Below are positions 42,976-51,276 of a stretch of DNA of 64,000 nucleotides, piece by piece. How positions within the stretch are numbered: position 1 is the first letter of the stretch; each line of letters opens with the position of its first letter. This DNA is from Novosphingobium sp. SG919 (lineage in GTDB: Bacteria > Pseudomonadota > Alphaproteobacteria > Sphingomonadales > Sphingomonadaceae): positions 310,001 through 374,000 of the forward strand of contig NZ_JABCNG010000006.1 in NCBI RefSeq assembly GCF_012932495.1, given 5' to 3'. The notes under the pieces were generated by a model, which was given only the letters and a program-made list of their open reading frames with translations, did not search any database and was not told where the DNA came from. The translations under genes and the position numbers were made by a program.

Positions 42976-43662
42976 ATGAAAAACTTTCTCTTTTCCGCCG
43001 CGACTTTGGCTGCTGCGTTTCTTGCCACGGCAAGCGCGCATGCGGGCGTGCAGAGCGCTGGGCAACAGGAAGACCAGGATCCTGCCCTGACGCCCCAGGC
43101 GCTGGGCGAGGCGCTGTCGTGCCGATCGCGCGAGGCGCTCGAAGCCTTTGCCGGCGCGCTGTTTCTCGGTGATACCTCGCCGGCCTGGATGCACGAGATC
43201 AAGGACGACGACAAACAGACGCAAGGTATGCTGGGCCTCTACGGCTATACGCTGTCGCGGCCGGTCCTGTTGTTGGAGGAGCCGGTCGACCGCGTCTATT
43301 TCCTCCAGAACTGGGTGGTCACGCTCTGGCCGCGCAAGAAGGCCAAAGCGTTCATCGCTGCCCAGAAAATGGCGCGGGCGCCGATCAAGGGCACCGAGCA
43401 GTATTATCGGTTCATCGATCCGGACAGCGGCCCGATGCTGGGCGCGTTCGAACCGACCGGCAATGCCACGGCCGCCATGCTTGCCAAGGCTTTCGGTGGC
43501 GAACTGCCGGACGCCGGGCCAAGCGACAGCCTGTTTGTGGGATGCAATTATACACCCGCATCGCAAGTGGACTTCCTGGAAGCGGCGCGCCAGTCGGATG
43601 CCACAGTCCGCGACACGGCCCAAAGCCTGGGCGAGGCGCTGCAGGAGAGAAAGCAGCCATAG
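42976..43662 (+). CDS. Exported protein of unknown function (228 aa)
   Basis: Signal peptide MKNFLFSAATLAAAFLATASAHA, then an acidic, mostly alpha/beta domain with VYFLQNWVVTLWPRKKAKAF and two cysteines (ALSCRSRE, FVGCNYT) that may pair in the periplasm. I recognise no family. It lies 78 bp after the dioxygenase-like gene on the same strand and converges on the MFS transporter gene with a 15-bp gap. Confidence 0.65.
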   Translation: MKNFLFSAATLAAAFLATASAHAGVQSAGQQEDQDPALTPQALGEALSCRSREALEAFAGALFLGDTSPAWMHEIKDDDKQTQGMLGLYGYTLSRPVLLLEEPVDRVYFLQNWVVTLWPRKKAKAFIAAQKMARAPIKGTEQYYRFIDPDSGPMLGAFEPTGNATAAMLAKAFGGELPDAGPSDSLFVGCNYTPASQVDFLEAARQSDATVRDTAQSLGEALQERKQP

Positions 43663-43677
43663 CCACGGCAGCCCGGA

Positions 43678-44970
43678 TCACGCGGCCAACGGCGATCCCG
43701 GTGCTGCCTGGCGGCGTTGCAAAGTGACCAGCAGAACCAGCGCCGCTGCCACCCCCATGATCCCGGCGGCCACGAAGGCAGGCGCATAGCTGCCGCTCTG
43801 TTCGCGGATGACACCGGCAGCAAAGGCCGCGCAGGCCGCGCCGAGTTGATGGCCGGTCTGGATCCAGCCGAACACGATCGGCGCTTCCTGTTCGCCGAAG
43901 GCCTGGTTGGCGAGCTTTACGGTGGGCGGCACCGTGGCGATCCAGTCCAGGCCATAGAACACTGCGAAGACGCCCAGGCTGGTGGCATCGAAGCTGAGGA
44001 AGGGCAGCGCCAGAAGCGAAAGGCCGCGCAGGCCATAATAGACGATCAGCAACACGCGCGGATTGTAGCGATCGGTCAGCCAACCCGAAGCGGTGGTTCC
44101 GAACAAGTCGAAGAAGCCCATGGTCGAAAGCAGGCCGGCCGCCGCCACCGGCGCGATGCCGTGATCACCGCAAAAGGCGATCATGTGCGTGCCGACCAGT
44201 CCATTGGTGGTCAAGCCGCAGACGAAGAATGTGCCGAACAGCAGCCAGAACATCGGCCGCCGGCCGGCACGCAACAACACGCTGATCGCCAGGCCGGCCG
44301 TGCGCGCCTGCCTGGGTGCAGGTGCCGGCGCACTGTCGGGGCCTTCGCCAAAGCGGCGCGTGCCGATATCGCCGGGATGCTCGGGCAAGACCAGCGCCAC
44401 GATCGGCACCAAGGCGAGGCAGGCCAGGCTCACGGCCAAGACCACCGGCCGCCAGGCTCCCTCGCGCGATAGCCAGGCCAGCAGGGGCAGGAAGATCAAG
44501 GCGCCGGTCGCGGTGCTGGCGCTCAGCAGCCCCATGACCAGCCCCTGCCGCGTGGCGAACCAGCGATTGACCACTGCGGCGCCCAGCACCGATGCGACCG
44601 CACCGCTGCCGATGCCCGACAGCACGCCCCAAGTCAGCACATAGTGCCAAGGCTCCCGCATCCACAGGCTCGCGAAAGTGGATGCCGCCATGAGCACGAG
44701 GCCAGCCAGCATGGTTCGGCGAATGCCGAAGGACACCATCAGCGCTGCAGCGAACGGACCGACCAGGCCATAGAGGAAAATGCCGATCGCCGCCGACAGG
44801 GAAATGGTGGCCCGATCCCAGCCGAAGTGGGCCTGGAGCGGCACCATCAGCACGCCCGGAGTGGCGCGCAACCCTGCAGACACGAGCAACGCAAGGAACG
44901 TGGCCGCAACGACGAGGATGATATGCGCGCGGGCACGCACCAGCCCGGTCTTGTGGAGCAGACGGCTCAT
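43678..44970 (-). CDS. MFS transporter (monocarboxylate/oxalate-formate type)
   Basis: A 430-residue 12-helix major facilitator with the pattern of the MCT/OFA branch: LRATPGVLMVPLQAHFGWDRATISLSAAIG at the N-terminus, GLVGPFAAALMVSFGIRR at loop 2-3, and a central loop rich in Pro/Ala (about 210-225). Probably imports small organic or aromatic acids. The start overlaps the MarR gene stop (ATGA), so it is co-expressed with, and likely controlled by, that regulator. Confidence 0.83.
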   Translation of the reverse strand: MSRLLHKTGLVRARAHIILVVAATFLALLVSAGLRATPGVLMVPLQAHFGWDRATISLSAAIGIFLYGLVGPFAAALMVSFGIRRTMLAGLVLMAASTFASLWMREPWHYVLTWGVLSGIGSGAVASVLGAAVVNRWFATRQGLVMGLLSASTATGALIFLPLLAWLSREGAWRPVVLAVSLACLALVPIVALVLPEHPGDIGTRRFGEGPDSAPAPAPRQARTAGLAISVLLRAGRRPMFWLLFGTFFVCGLTTNGLVGTHMIAFCGDHGIAPVAAAGLLSTMGFFDLFGTTASGWLTDRYNPRVLLIVYYGLRGLSLLALPFLSFDATSLGVFAVFYGLDWIATVPPTVKLANQAFGEQEAPIVFGWIQTGHQLGAACAAFAAGVIREQSGSYAPAFVAAGIMGVAAALVLLVTLQRRQAAPGSPLAA

Positions 44971-45422
44971 GCCCGGCCTCCTTGCGAGATTGCCACGAGA
45001 TCCTGCAGGGCGGCCTCGACATCGGCCCAGCGCTGCAGGCCGAACTGGCCGATCAGCCGCTGCTGTGCCTGGTCCCAGGCATCCTTGGCAGCAGCGATCG
45101 CCTCATGGCCCGACGCTGTCAGCCTGGCCTGCTTGGCACGGCCCTTGCCCTCGTCGATGGCAACCCACCCTTCCCGCTCCAACGGTTTGAGCGTGCGATA
45201 AAGCGTCGTGCGATCCATCACCAGGATATGCGCGAGGTCCATCAGCGGGACGGGCTCGTGCCGGGCGATGTTTCGCAGGACGGCAAATTGCGCGAGGGAA
45301 AGCGCGGTGTCTTCCATCACCTCGTCATAGAAGCGGGTGACCGCGCGCGACGCCTTGCGCAGCGCATTGCACGCGCAGGCAAGGCCATCGATGGGGATCG
45401 AATCTTGATGCATATGCATCAT
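44967..45422 (-). CDS. MarR-family transcription regulator
   Basis: A ~151-residue winged-helix regulator: CNALRKASRAVTRFYDEVM, LSLAQFAVLRNIA, MDRTTLYRTLKPLEREGWVAI (recognition helix) and the wing GRAKQARLTASGHEAI. The start is uncertain (TTG 45449, or ATGs at 45422, 45419, 45413); the ATGs lie within a perfect palindrome (45406-45421). It heads an operon with the MFS transporter gene, the usual setting of a ligand-relieved local repressor. Confidence 0.87.
   Translation of the reverse strand: MMHMHQDSIPIDGLACACNALRKASRAVTRFYDEVMEDTALSLAQFAVLRNIARHEPVPLMDLAHILVMDRTTLYRTLKPLEREGWVAIDEGKGRAKQARLTASGHEAIAAAKDAWDQAQQRLIGQFGLQRWADVEAALQDLVAISQGGRA
45406..45421. promoter_or_regulatory. Perfect 16-bp palindrome at the MarR gene start
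   Basis: TGATGCATATGCATCA is exactly self-complementary and covers the candidate start codons of the MarR gene. On the minus strand a TTGACA hexamer lies about 20 bp upstream (45444-45449), so the site would overlap the -10/+1 region. It is a strong candidate for an autoregulatory MarR operator. Confidence 0.6.
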
Positions 45423-45450
45423 ATGCCGCCGACCATCAGGACCTGTCAAC

Positions 45451-45472
45451 GCCGCACGCCACGGCGTGCGGC
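45451..45472. terminator. Perfect 10-bp stem hairpin after the flavocytochrome operon
   Basis: GCCGCACGCC-AC-GGCGTGCGGC, downstream of the minus-strand flavoprotein gene and just before the MarR promoter. Strong stem, no T-run; may end the upstream transcript. Confidence 0.4.
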
Positions 45473-45550
45473 GCGGCGTGGCGCGGCGCGGCGCATCAGA
45501 TAATAGAACGTGGTGGCCGGCCGGCGCGCACGCCTATCGAGCTTGGCCTG

Positions 45551-47170
45551 TCATGTGATGCCCTGCTTGCCGGGCGAGAGAATGTGGTTGGGATCGAGCG
45601 CCTGCTTGAGCCGGGCATTGAGCGCGCGGTTCGCCTCGCCATACTGGCTGGCCACCAAGTCCATCGTCGCCACGCCGGTGCGATAGGCCGCCCAACCGCG
45701 CTCGCCGAACGTCGTCACCATCTCGCGGATGCAGGCATCGGCCTTGCGCTCTTCCTCGGGCACCGATTTGTCATAGAGGATGAAGATCAGGTGGTGCAGT
45801 TCGCGCCCGCCGATTGCATAGGCCACGGAATAGTCGAGATCGTATTTGCCCAGAATCTGCTTGGCCAGTTCGGTCTGCGCGCTGGTTTCCTCGCCCTTGG
45901 CCGGGGCCACCGGGGCAAAGCAGGTCATCCCGCCGCCGCGCCAGCGCATGATGCCCTTTTCCTCCAGCGAGAGTTGGCCGCTCATCAGGTTCTTGTGGTG
46001 GTTGAACCACTTGTTGCCACCCATCTCCTGCTCGGTCAGCACTTCGCCACCCGAACTCTCGAACGCGTGGCGCACGATCGGTTCGACCGCAGCGATGATC
46101 TCTTCGGTGCCGTAGAGGGCAAAGTAGGTATTCCACATGCCCAGGCCTTGGCGGCGGGCGAAGTCATGGATCACCGCATCGGGCACCGAGCCGGGTTTGT
46201 CCCAGATTTCCTCGCGCCGGTGGAACATCGCCAGTTGATAGGCCGCGCCCATCATCAGCACGACATTGGGGATGAGATTGTTCATGCGGAACGGGCGCAT
46301 GGCATCCACGATCCGGGCCACATCGCCCATTGCATCGTGGCGCACCATGAACGGCTTGAACGCCGGCGGCTTGGGCATCAGCCAGAAGCCCAGCTTCGTC
46401 ACCACGCCAAAGTTCGACTGGGTGAAAATGCCATCGACATAAGGCCCATAGCCCCACTTGAACGCCTGCCAGGTGGTGGAGTTCTTGACCGAACCCATCC
46501 CGGTGCGCACCAGCGTGCCATCGGCCAGCACGACTTCCATCCCGCACTGCATGAAGAAGTGATCGCCATAGGGGGTATAGCCGACCCCGCGCTCCAGCGT
46601 ATTGCCGAGCGGCGAGACGATCGGCCCAACCGTCGGCACGTCGATCCAGAACGGCAGGTCGTGCGCCACCAGGTAATCGTGCAGGTCCTGGTAGGTCACG
46701 CCCGGTTCGACCAGGGCGGTGCCAAGGTCTGCATCGATCGCGATGATCCGGTTCATCCGCTTGAGATCGAGGATCATCTGGCCGCTGCTGGCCGGCGTGG
46801 CACAGCCATAACCCATGTTCTTGCCGGTGCTGACCGTCCACAGCGGCAGCTTGTGGCGATTGGCCACTTTCAGGATCGCCTGGACCTGCTCGACCGATGC
46901 AGGCGCCACTGCCCCGCTCGGGATATGCTCGCCACGCGGATCGGGGGTAAAGCTCTTGGCATAGGGCAACGTGCTTTCGGGATCGGCAAAGACCCATTCC
47001 GCCCCCACGATCGCCCGCAATTCGGCCACGACCGAAGCAAAAGCCGCACGATCGAGATGGACTGGCAGCACCCGCGGCCCATCGAGCGGGGAGGCTATCG
47101 CCGGCGTTGCCAGCGCGGCGGCACCGGCCACGCCGGCACGCATCATGTCACGTCGGGACAGGCTGCTCAT
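45551..47170 (-). CDS. FAD-linked phenol oxidase/hydroxylase (4-cresol dehydrogenase/vanillyl-alcohol oxidase family)
   Basis: A 539-residue flavoprotein with a Tat-like leader (MSSLSRRDMMRAGVAGAAALATP). The FAD-binding region has LPLWTVSTGKNMGYGCATP near residue 100 and VGPIVSPLGNTLERGVGYTPYGDHF near 185; VDGIFTQSNFGVVTKLGFWLMPKP is diagnostic of the PCMH/VAO family. These enzymes oxidise para-alkylphenols (cresol, eugenol, vanillyl alcohol). The adjacent cytochrome indicates a dehydrogenase (PchF/EhyB style) rather than an oxygen-using oxidase. The start overlaps the cytochrome stop (ATGA). Exact substrate not determinable. Confidence 0.85.
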   Translation of the reverse strand: MSSLSRRDMMRAGVAGAAALATPAIASPLDGPRVLPVHLDRAAFASVVAELRAIVGAEWVFADPESTLPYAKSFTPDPRGEHIPSGAVAPASVEQVQAILKVANRHKLPLWTVSTGKNMGYGCATPASSGQMILDLKRMNRIIAIDADLGTALVEPGVTYQDLHDYLVAHDLPFWIDVPTVGPIVSPLGNTLERGVGYTPYGDHFFMQCGMEVVLADGTLVRTGMGSVKNSTTWQAFKWGYGPYVDGIFTQSNFGVVTKLGFWLMPKPPAFKPFMVRHDAMGDVARIVDAMRPFRMNNLIPNVVLMMGAAYQLAMFHRREEIWDKPGSVPDAVIHDFARRQGLGMWNTYFALYGTEEIIAAVEPIVRHAFESSGGEVLTEQEMGGNKWFNHHKNLMSGQLSLEEKGIMRWRGGGMTCFAPVAPAKGEETSAQTELAKQILGKYDLDYSVAYAIGGRELHHLIFILYDKSVPEEERKADACIREMVTTFGERGWAAYRTGVATMDLVASQYGEANRALNARLKQALDPNHILSPGKQGIT

Positions 47171-47529
47171 TGCGCCAACTCCTTGGGATCGGCTTTGGCC
47201 CGGCTCACCCAGACGGACAGCGCCCGCAATTCCGCGTCGGTGATTTCGGTGGGACGAAACGCGGGCATGGCACGCGGCCCGGAACGGACCATTTGCGCGA
47301 TGTAGGACGCAGGCAGCTTGCGGCCCCGGATAATCGGGGCCACATGGGCGCCGTGGCAATAGCCGCAGGTCGTGGCATAGATTCGCTCGGGCGGACGCGG
47401 CGTTTCCTGTGCCGAGGCACTGGCGCCCGCTCCGCACAGGCCGGCCGCCACCATAGTCCTGACCATGAGCAAGGCTGCCCTGCGTGCAGCCCGCACGCAG
47501 GAACCCTCGCCGCTCCATTTCGGCATCAT
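47167..47529 (-). CDS. Cytochrome c subunit of the flavocytochrome
   Basis: A 120-residue exported monoheme cytochrome c: hydrophobic signal (ALLMVRTMVAAGLCGAGASASA), heme site CGYCH in YATTCGYCHGAHVAPII, and MPAFRPTEITDAELRALSVWV giving the distal methionine. It should take electrons from the phenol dehydrogenase encoded immediately downstream. GGGAG before the ATG pair near 47529 supports this start; a shorter start at 47463 would give a simpler signal peptide. Confidence 0.8.
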   Translation of the reverse strand: MMPKWSGEGSCVRAARRAALLMVRTMVAAGLCGAGASASAQETPRPPERIYATTCGYCHGAHVAPIIRGRKLPASYIAQMVRSGPRAMPAFRPTEITDAELRALSVWVSRAKADPKELAQ

Positions 47530-47637
47530 CCCGTCTCCCAATCGTCAGATTTTGTTCTGATCGCTGCCGCGCCAACTCAAATCAGACGCTTCGCAAGATT
47601 GGTGATGGCTAGGCACAATCTTTCATTGTGTCAAGTT

Positions 47638-48300
47638 TCAGTCTGCAGGACTGAGCGTCACGCAAAGGCGCGGCAGGGGGCGGCCGGCGATCTGTGCTGC
47701 CAGCACCTGATCAACCCCAAGAGATACAAGGATGATTTCAACGATCTGCTCGGGATAGTCAGGCAGCACGAGGCCGCGCAGCATCGATCCCATTGCCGCC
47801 AGCGAGGTTCCCAGGATGCAATCGCGCGCGATGGCGCTGCTGACCGGACGCAGCAGCCCCGCCTTGATTCCATCGATCGCGGTCAGTTCGGCCTGCTTGT
47901 AGGTTTCCGCACCGAAAATGATGCCGTTGGCGCTGAGATTGACCATCGACCAACCCCAGCGCGGATCCTCGCGCGTCTTGTGCAGATAGAAGCGAATGGC
48001 GGCGGCGGCCCGCTCGCGCGGATCTTCCAGCATGGAAACCGCGTTATTCACCGCCGTCAGGAAATCGTGCGTCACTTCATAAGTGACCGCCTCGCGCAGT
48101 TCCGCCATGCCGGTGAAATGATCGTAAAACGTGGCCCGGGTAATGCCGGCACGCTGCGAAACTTCCTCGACGCGAACCTGAAGGCCATCCTGGCTGCCGA
48201 ACAGTTCGAAGGCGGCCGCGATGATGCGGGCGCGGGTCTTTGCCCGGCGCACTTGCCCGATTTCGATCCGCCGTTCGCTCGAATGCTTGGGGTCGGCCAC
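47638..48300 (-). CDS. TetR-family transcription regulator
   Basis: A 220-residue repressor: HTH RARIIAAAFELFGSQDG ... VEEVSQRAGITRATFYDHF within residues 18-65, then a ligand-binding helical domain. The GTG start follows AGGAAG; the longer frame adds a low-complexity tail. It lies 108 bp upstream of the cytochrome/flavoprotein genes on the same strand and downstream of a MATE pump gene, so it may govern either. Confidence 0.85.
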   Translation of the reverse strand: MADPKHSSERRIEIGQVRRAKTRARIIAAAFELFGSQDGLQVRVEEVSQRAGITRATFYDHFTGMAELREAVTYEVTHDFLTAVNNAVSMLEDPRERAAAAIRFYLHKTREDPRWGWSMVNLSANGIIFGAETYKQAELTAIDGIKAGLLRPVSSAIARDCILGTSLAAMGSMLRGLVLPDYPEQIVEIILVSLGVDQVLAAQIAGRPLPRLCVTLSPAD

Positions 48301-48396
48301 GCTTGCTTCCTGTTGCTGATGCCCTTTTGCGTCTATCGCCGGCGCCGCCGGGGCGACAGGCGTAAAATGTGCCGCCACCCTTGGGCGAATAGGCTT

Positions 48397-49722
48397 CTAT
48401 GCCGCCCTCGCCACCCGCTTCAGCAACGCTGGCATTGCCAATCCGAGTGCGATCGCGCGATAGGCATAGCTTGCCAGGAGCGCGAGCCAGATGCCCATGT
48501 CGCCAAGCGGTTTCAGCGCAAAATCGGTCAGCAGGTAAAGCACCAGCGCCACCAACGCAGCGTTGCGCAAGATGCTGCCCGCGACGGCGCCGATGAAGAT
48601 GCCGTCAAGCAGCCAGCTGGCCACGCCGACCGTGGGGATCGCCGCGCACAACGGCAACATCGCCTCGGCCAATGCGCGGATGGCCGCGTCGGGGGTGAGG
48701 AATGCGATCGCATCGTTTCCGAAGATCAGGATCAACACCGAAAACAGCACGCCGCCAGCCAGCGAAAACTCGCCGGTCAACCGGATCGCGCGCAACAGGG
48801 CCGGCCGGGAGCCCGCGCCGATTGCAGCACCGACCCGCGCCTCGGCCGTGAAGGCGAATCCGTCAAGCACGAAGGCACTGATGCTGACGAACTGCATGAG
48901 CACGTGGTTGGCCGCCAGCGGAACCGGCCCCAACATGGCGGCCGACCGCGTGAACCATGTGAAGATGCCCAGCATGGCGAGCGTTCGCACCATGATGTCG
49001 GCATTGACCACGACCAGACGCCGGATTGCCGCTGCCTCGAGCAGTCGTGCCTGGCCAATGGCGCCCATCTGCCCCCGCCACGCCGGGCCAAGCACGAGGC
49101 GGATCGCAACGATGCCACCGCCCAGTGCGCTCCATTCGGCCAGCGTCGTACCGAGGCCAACGCCGCGCGCGCCCAGGCCCAGCCCGCCAACGAACAGCAG
49201 GTCGAGCCCGATGTTCACCCCGTTCATCACCGCCTGCACACCCAGCGCCAAGCGCGTGCGCCCAAGGCCCAGCAGCCAGCCGTTGATGGCGTAGAATCCC
49301 AGCGCTGCAGGCGCACCGAACAGGCGCATGGTGAGAAACGCCCGCGCCGCAGCGCCCACGCCGCCCGGCGGCGCCATGATTGACAGACTCATCGGCACGA
49401 TCACCGGCGAGAGCGCCAGCACCACCGCGCCCAGCGCGAGGCCGAGGCCGAGCCCGCGCAGGATGGTGGCGAGGATTTCCGTTTCGTCACGCGCTCCGTG
49501 CGCCTGCGCGGTGATGCCCGTAACCCCCATCCTCAAGAATCCGAAGGTCCAGAACACGAGGTTGAGGATGGTCGCCCCGAGCGCGACGCCGCCGAGGTTG
49601 CGCGCATCACTGAGCCGGCCGATCACCGCCACATCAACGATGCCGACCAAGGGCACCAGCGCCTGTCCAACAATGATCGGCCAGGCCTGGGCAAAAATGG
49701 CGCGCCTGCTAATCGTGGTCAT
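48397..49722 (-). CDS. MATE-family efflux transporter (DinF-like)
   Basis: A 441-residue, 12-helix Na+/H+-coupled multidrug/toxin extruder: AWPIIVGQALVPLVGIVDVAVIGRLSD in the first repeat and ANHVLMQFVSISAFVLDGFAFTAEARVGAAIG in the second, both MATE hallmarks. The DinF branch is suggested by the internal alanine-rich linkers. The start at MTTISRR is chosen over an upstream frame; its ribosome site is weak. Downstream (97 bp) lies a TetR regulator gene on the same strand. Confidence 0.86.
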   Translation of the reverse strand: MTTISRRAIFAQAWPIIVGQALVPLVGIVDVAVIGRLSDARNLGGVALGATILNLVFWTFGFLRMGVTGITAQAHGARDETEILATILRGLGLGLALGAVVLALSPVIVPMSLSIMAPPGGVGAAARAFLTMRLFGAPAALGFYAINGWLLGLGRTRLALGVQAVMNGVNIGLDLLFVGGLGLGARGVGLGTTLAEWSALGGGIVAIRLVLGPAWRGQMGAIGQARLLEAAAIRRLVVVNADIMVRTLAMLGIFTWFTRSAAMLGPVPLAANHVLMQFVSISAFVLDGFAFTAEARVGAAIGAGSRPALLRAIRLTGEFSLAGGVLFSVLILIFGNDAIAFLTPDAAIRALAEAMLPLCAAIPTVGVASWLLDGIFIGAVAGSILRNAALVALVLYLLTDFALKPLGDMGIWLALLASYAYRAIALGLAMPALLKRVARAA

Positions 49723-49943
49723 GGCGTCGATCGGATCATGCTGCCGTCGGTTCCCCAAATGGCGTTTACGGCCGCGCCCTTGGCAGCGCCGGGCCGGCCA
49801 TGCTCATGAACCGACGCGAGCTCTTGAGCAATCTCCACCGCCTGCGCGGCGAGCGTCCGCCTTCAAACTTTACGACTGCGCAAAGACTTCCGCAGCATTT
49901 TCCAGGACGTCCGCTTCCCTGCTGCACCGCCAATCGTGCCTGG

Positions 49944-51251
49944 CTATTGCGGGTCTTCGAGGCTGAACTGGTCGTCGTCCTCGTGGTAGGTAAAGACTTC
50001 GGCATAGCGGCCCCAGTTGGTGACGGTCTTGAGCGTTTCGCTGGCGAAGTCGGGGCTCATGTGGTCTTCGAGCTCGTCGCGGAAGCGGCGGGCGGGCGCC
50101 TTGTGGCTGGCGCGTTCATCCAGGATGCGGCGGATGTGGCCGGCCAGCGGAACGTGGGCGAGCAGGGCTTCGCCGAACATCGCCTTGCGGTGATCGACAT
50201 CGGCCTGGGCATAGCGGCGCGCGGCAGGGGTGAGCAGCAGTTGCGCGCCGCGCAGTTCGGCAAAGCGCAGCAGTTGCAGGGTTTCGGCCATGGGAAACAG
50301 ATCGTCGATCTCGAAATTGAGCGAGTCGGCCAGTTCGGCCATGCTGGCTTGGCCATTGAACGGGGTGCCGTCCACTTCCTCGATCAACCCGGCGAGCGTG
50401 TTGGTGGAAACGTGCGGCAGCACCATGGCGATGCCGGTGCCGGGGAACACCCCTTCCCGCAAAGGCGCGGCATCAGACGGGCGCGCGGTCATGCGGGCAT
50501 AGATATCGTCGACCAAGGCGCGGAACGGGGGATCGAGGCGGTCGCGCGGGCGCGGGATATCCACCTTGATTTCCGCCACGACCCGGCCGGGATTGGACGA
50601 GAACACCAGGATGCGGTCGCACATCTGGACCGCCTCCTCGATATTGTGGGTGACGATCAGGATCGACTGGATCGGCATGCGCCCTTCCGACCACAGATCG
50701 AGCAGATCGGTGCGCAGGGTTTCGGCGGTGAGCACGTCGAGCGCGGAAAACGGTTCGTCCATCAACAGCAGCGCGGGATTGACGACCAGCGCACGCGCAA
50801 GTCCGACGCGCTGCCGCATGCCGCCCGACAGTTCCTTGGGATAGGCGTTTTCAAAGCCGTCGAGGCCGATCAGGTCGATCGCGGCGAGCGCGCGGGTGCG
50901 GCGTTCGGGTGCGGGCACCTTTTGTGCTTCCAGCCCGAGTTCCACGTTTTGCAGCACGGTGAGCCAGGGGAACAGGGCGAAGGTCTGAAACACCATGGCC
51001 ACGCTGGGATCGGGGCAATCCGGGCTGGCGATGCGCGTGACGGTGCCCTGGCGCGGCTGGATCAGGCCGGCGATGGAGCGCAAGAGCGTGGACTTGCCCG
51101 AGCCCGAGCGGCCGAGCAGGCCGACAACCTCGTTCTGATAAAGCGTGAGATCCACGTTTTCGAGCACGAGATGGCCGCCCGGTGGCGGACCGTAGAAATG
51201 GTTGAGGCCCTTGACCTCGATCAGCGGCTGAGCCGGCACGATGGTTGCCAT
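49944..51251 (-). CDS. ABC transporter ATPase with AAA-associated C-terminal domain
   Basis: A 435-residue ATPase of the nitrate/sulfonate/taurine type. Walker A GRSGSGKST near residue 50, Q-loop MVFQTFALFPWLTVLQNVEL, signature LSGGMRQRVGLARAL, Walker B LLLMDEPFSALD, then after about residue 250 an extra ~180-residue AAA-associated domain (MAELADSLNFEIDDLFPMAETLQLL, DHRKAMFGEALLAHVPLAGHIRRIL). This long form typically occurs with fused double permeases. Part of a porin-permease-ATPase operon. Confidence 0.87.
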   Translation of the reverse strand: MATIVPAQPLIEVKGLNHFYGPPPGGHLVLENVDLTLYQNEVVGLLGRSGSGKSTLLRSIAGLIQPRQGTVTRIASPDCPDPSVAMVFQTFALFPWLTVLQNVELGLEAQKVPAPERRTRALAAIDLIGLDGFENAYPKELSGGMRQRVGLARALVVNPALLLMDEPFSALDVLTAETLRTDLLDLWSEGRMPIQSILIVTHNIEEAVQMCDRILVFSSNPGRVVAEIKVDIPRPRDRLDPPFRALVDDIYARMTARPSDAAPLREGVFPGTGIAMVLPHVSTNTLAGLIEEVDGTPFNGQASMAELADSLNFEIDDLFPMAETLQLLRFAELRGAQLLLTPAARRYAQADVDHRKAMFGEALLAHVPLAGHIRRILDERASHKAPARRFRDELEDHMSPDFASETLKTVTNWGRYAEVFTYHEDDDQFSLEDPQ

Positions 51252-51276
51252 GGCGGATACTCCGGAGAAAGTAGGG

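Noticed and set aside
47107..49383. A 758-codon plus-strand frame spanning the TetR and MATE region
   Set aside because: Runs opposite three well-supported minus-strand genes, with His/Arg/Gln-rich composition typical of antisense frames.
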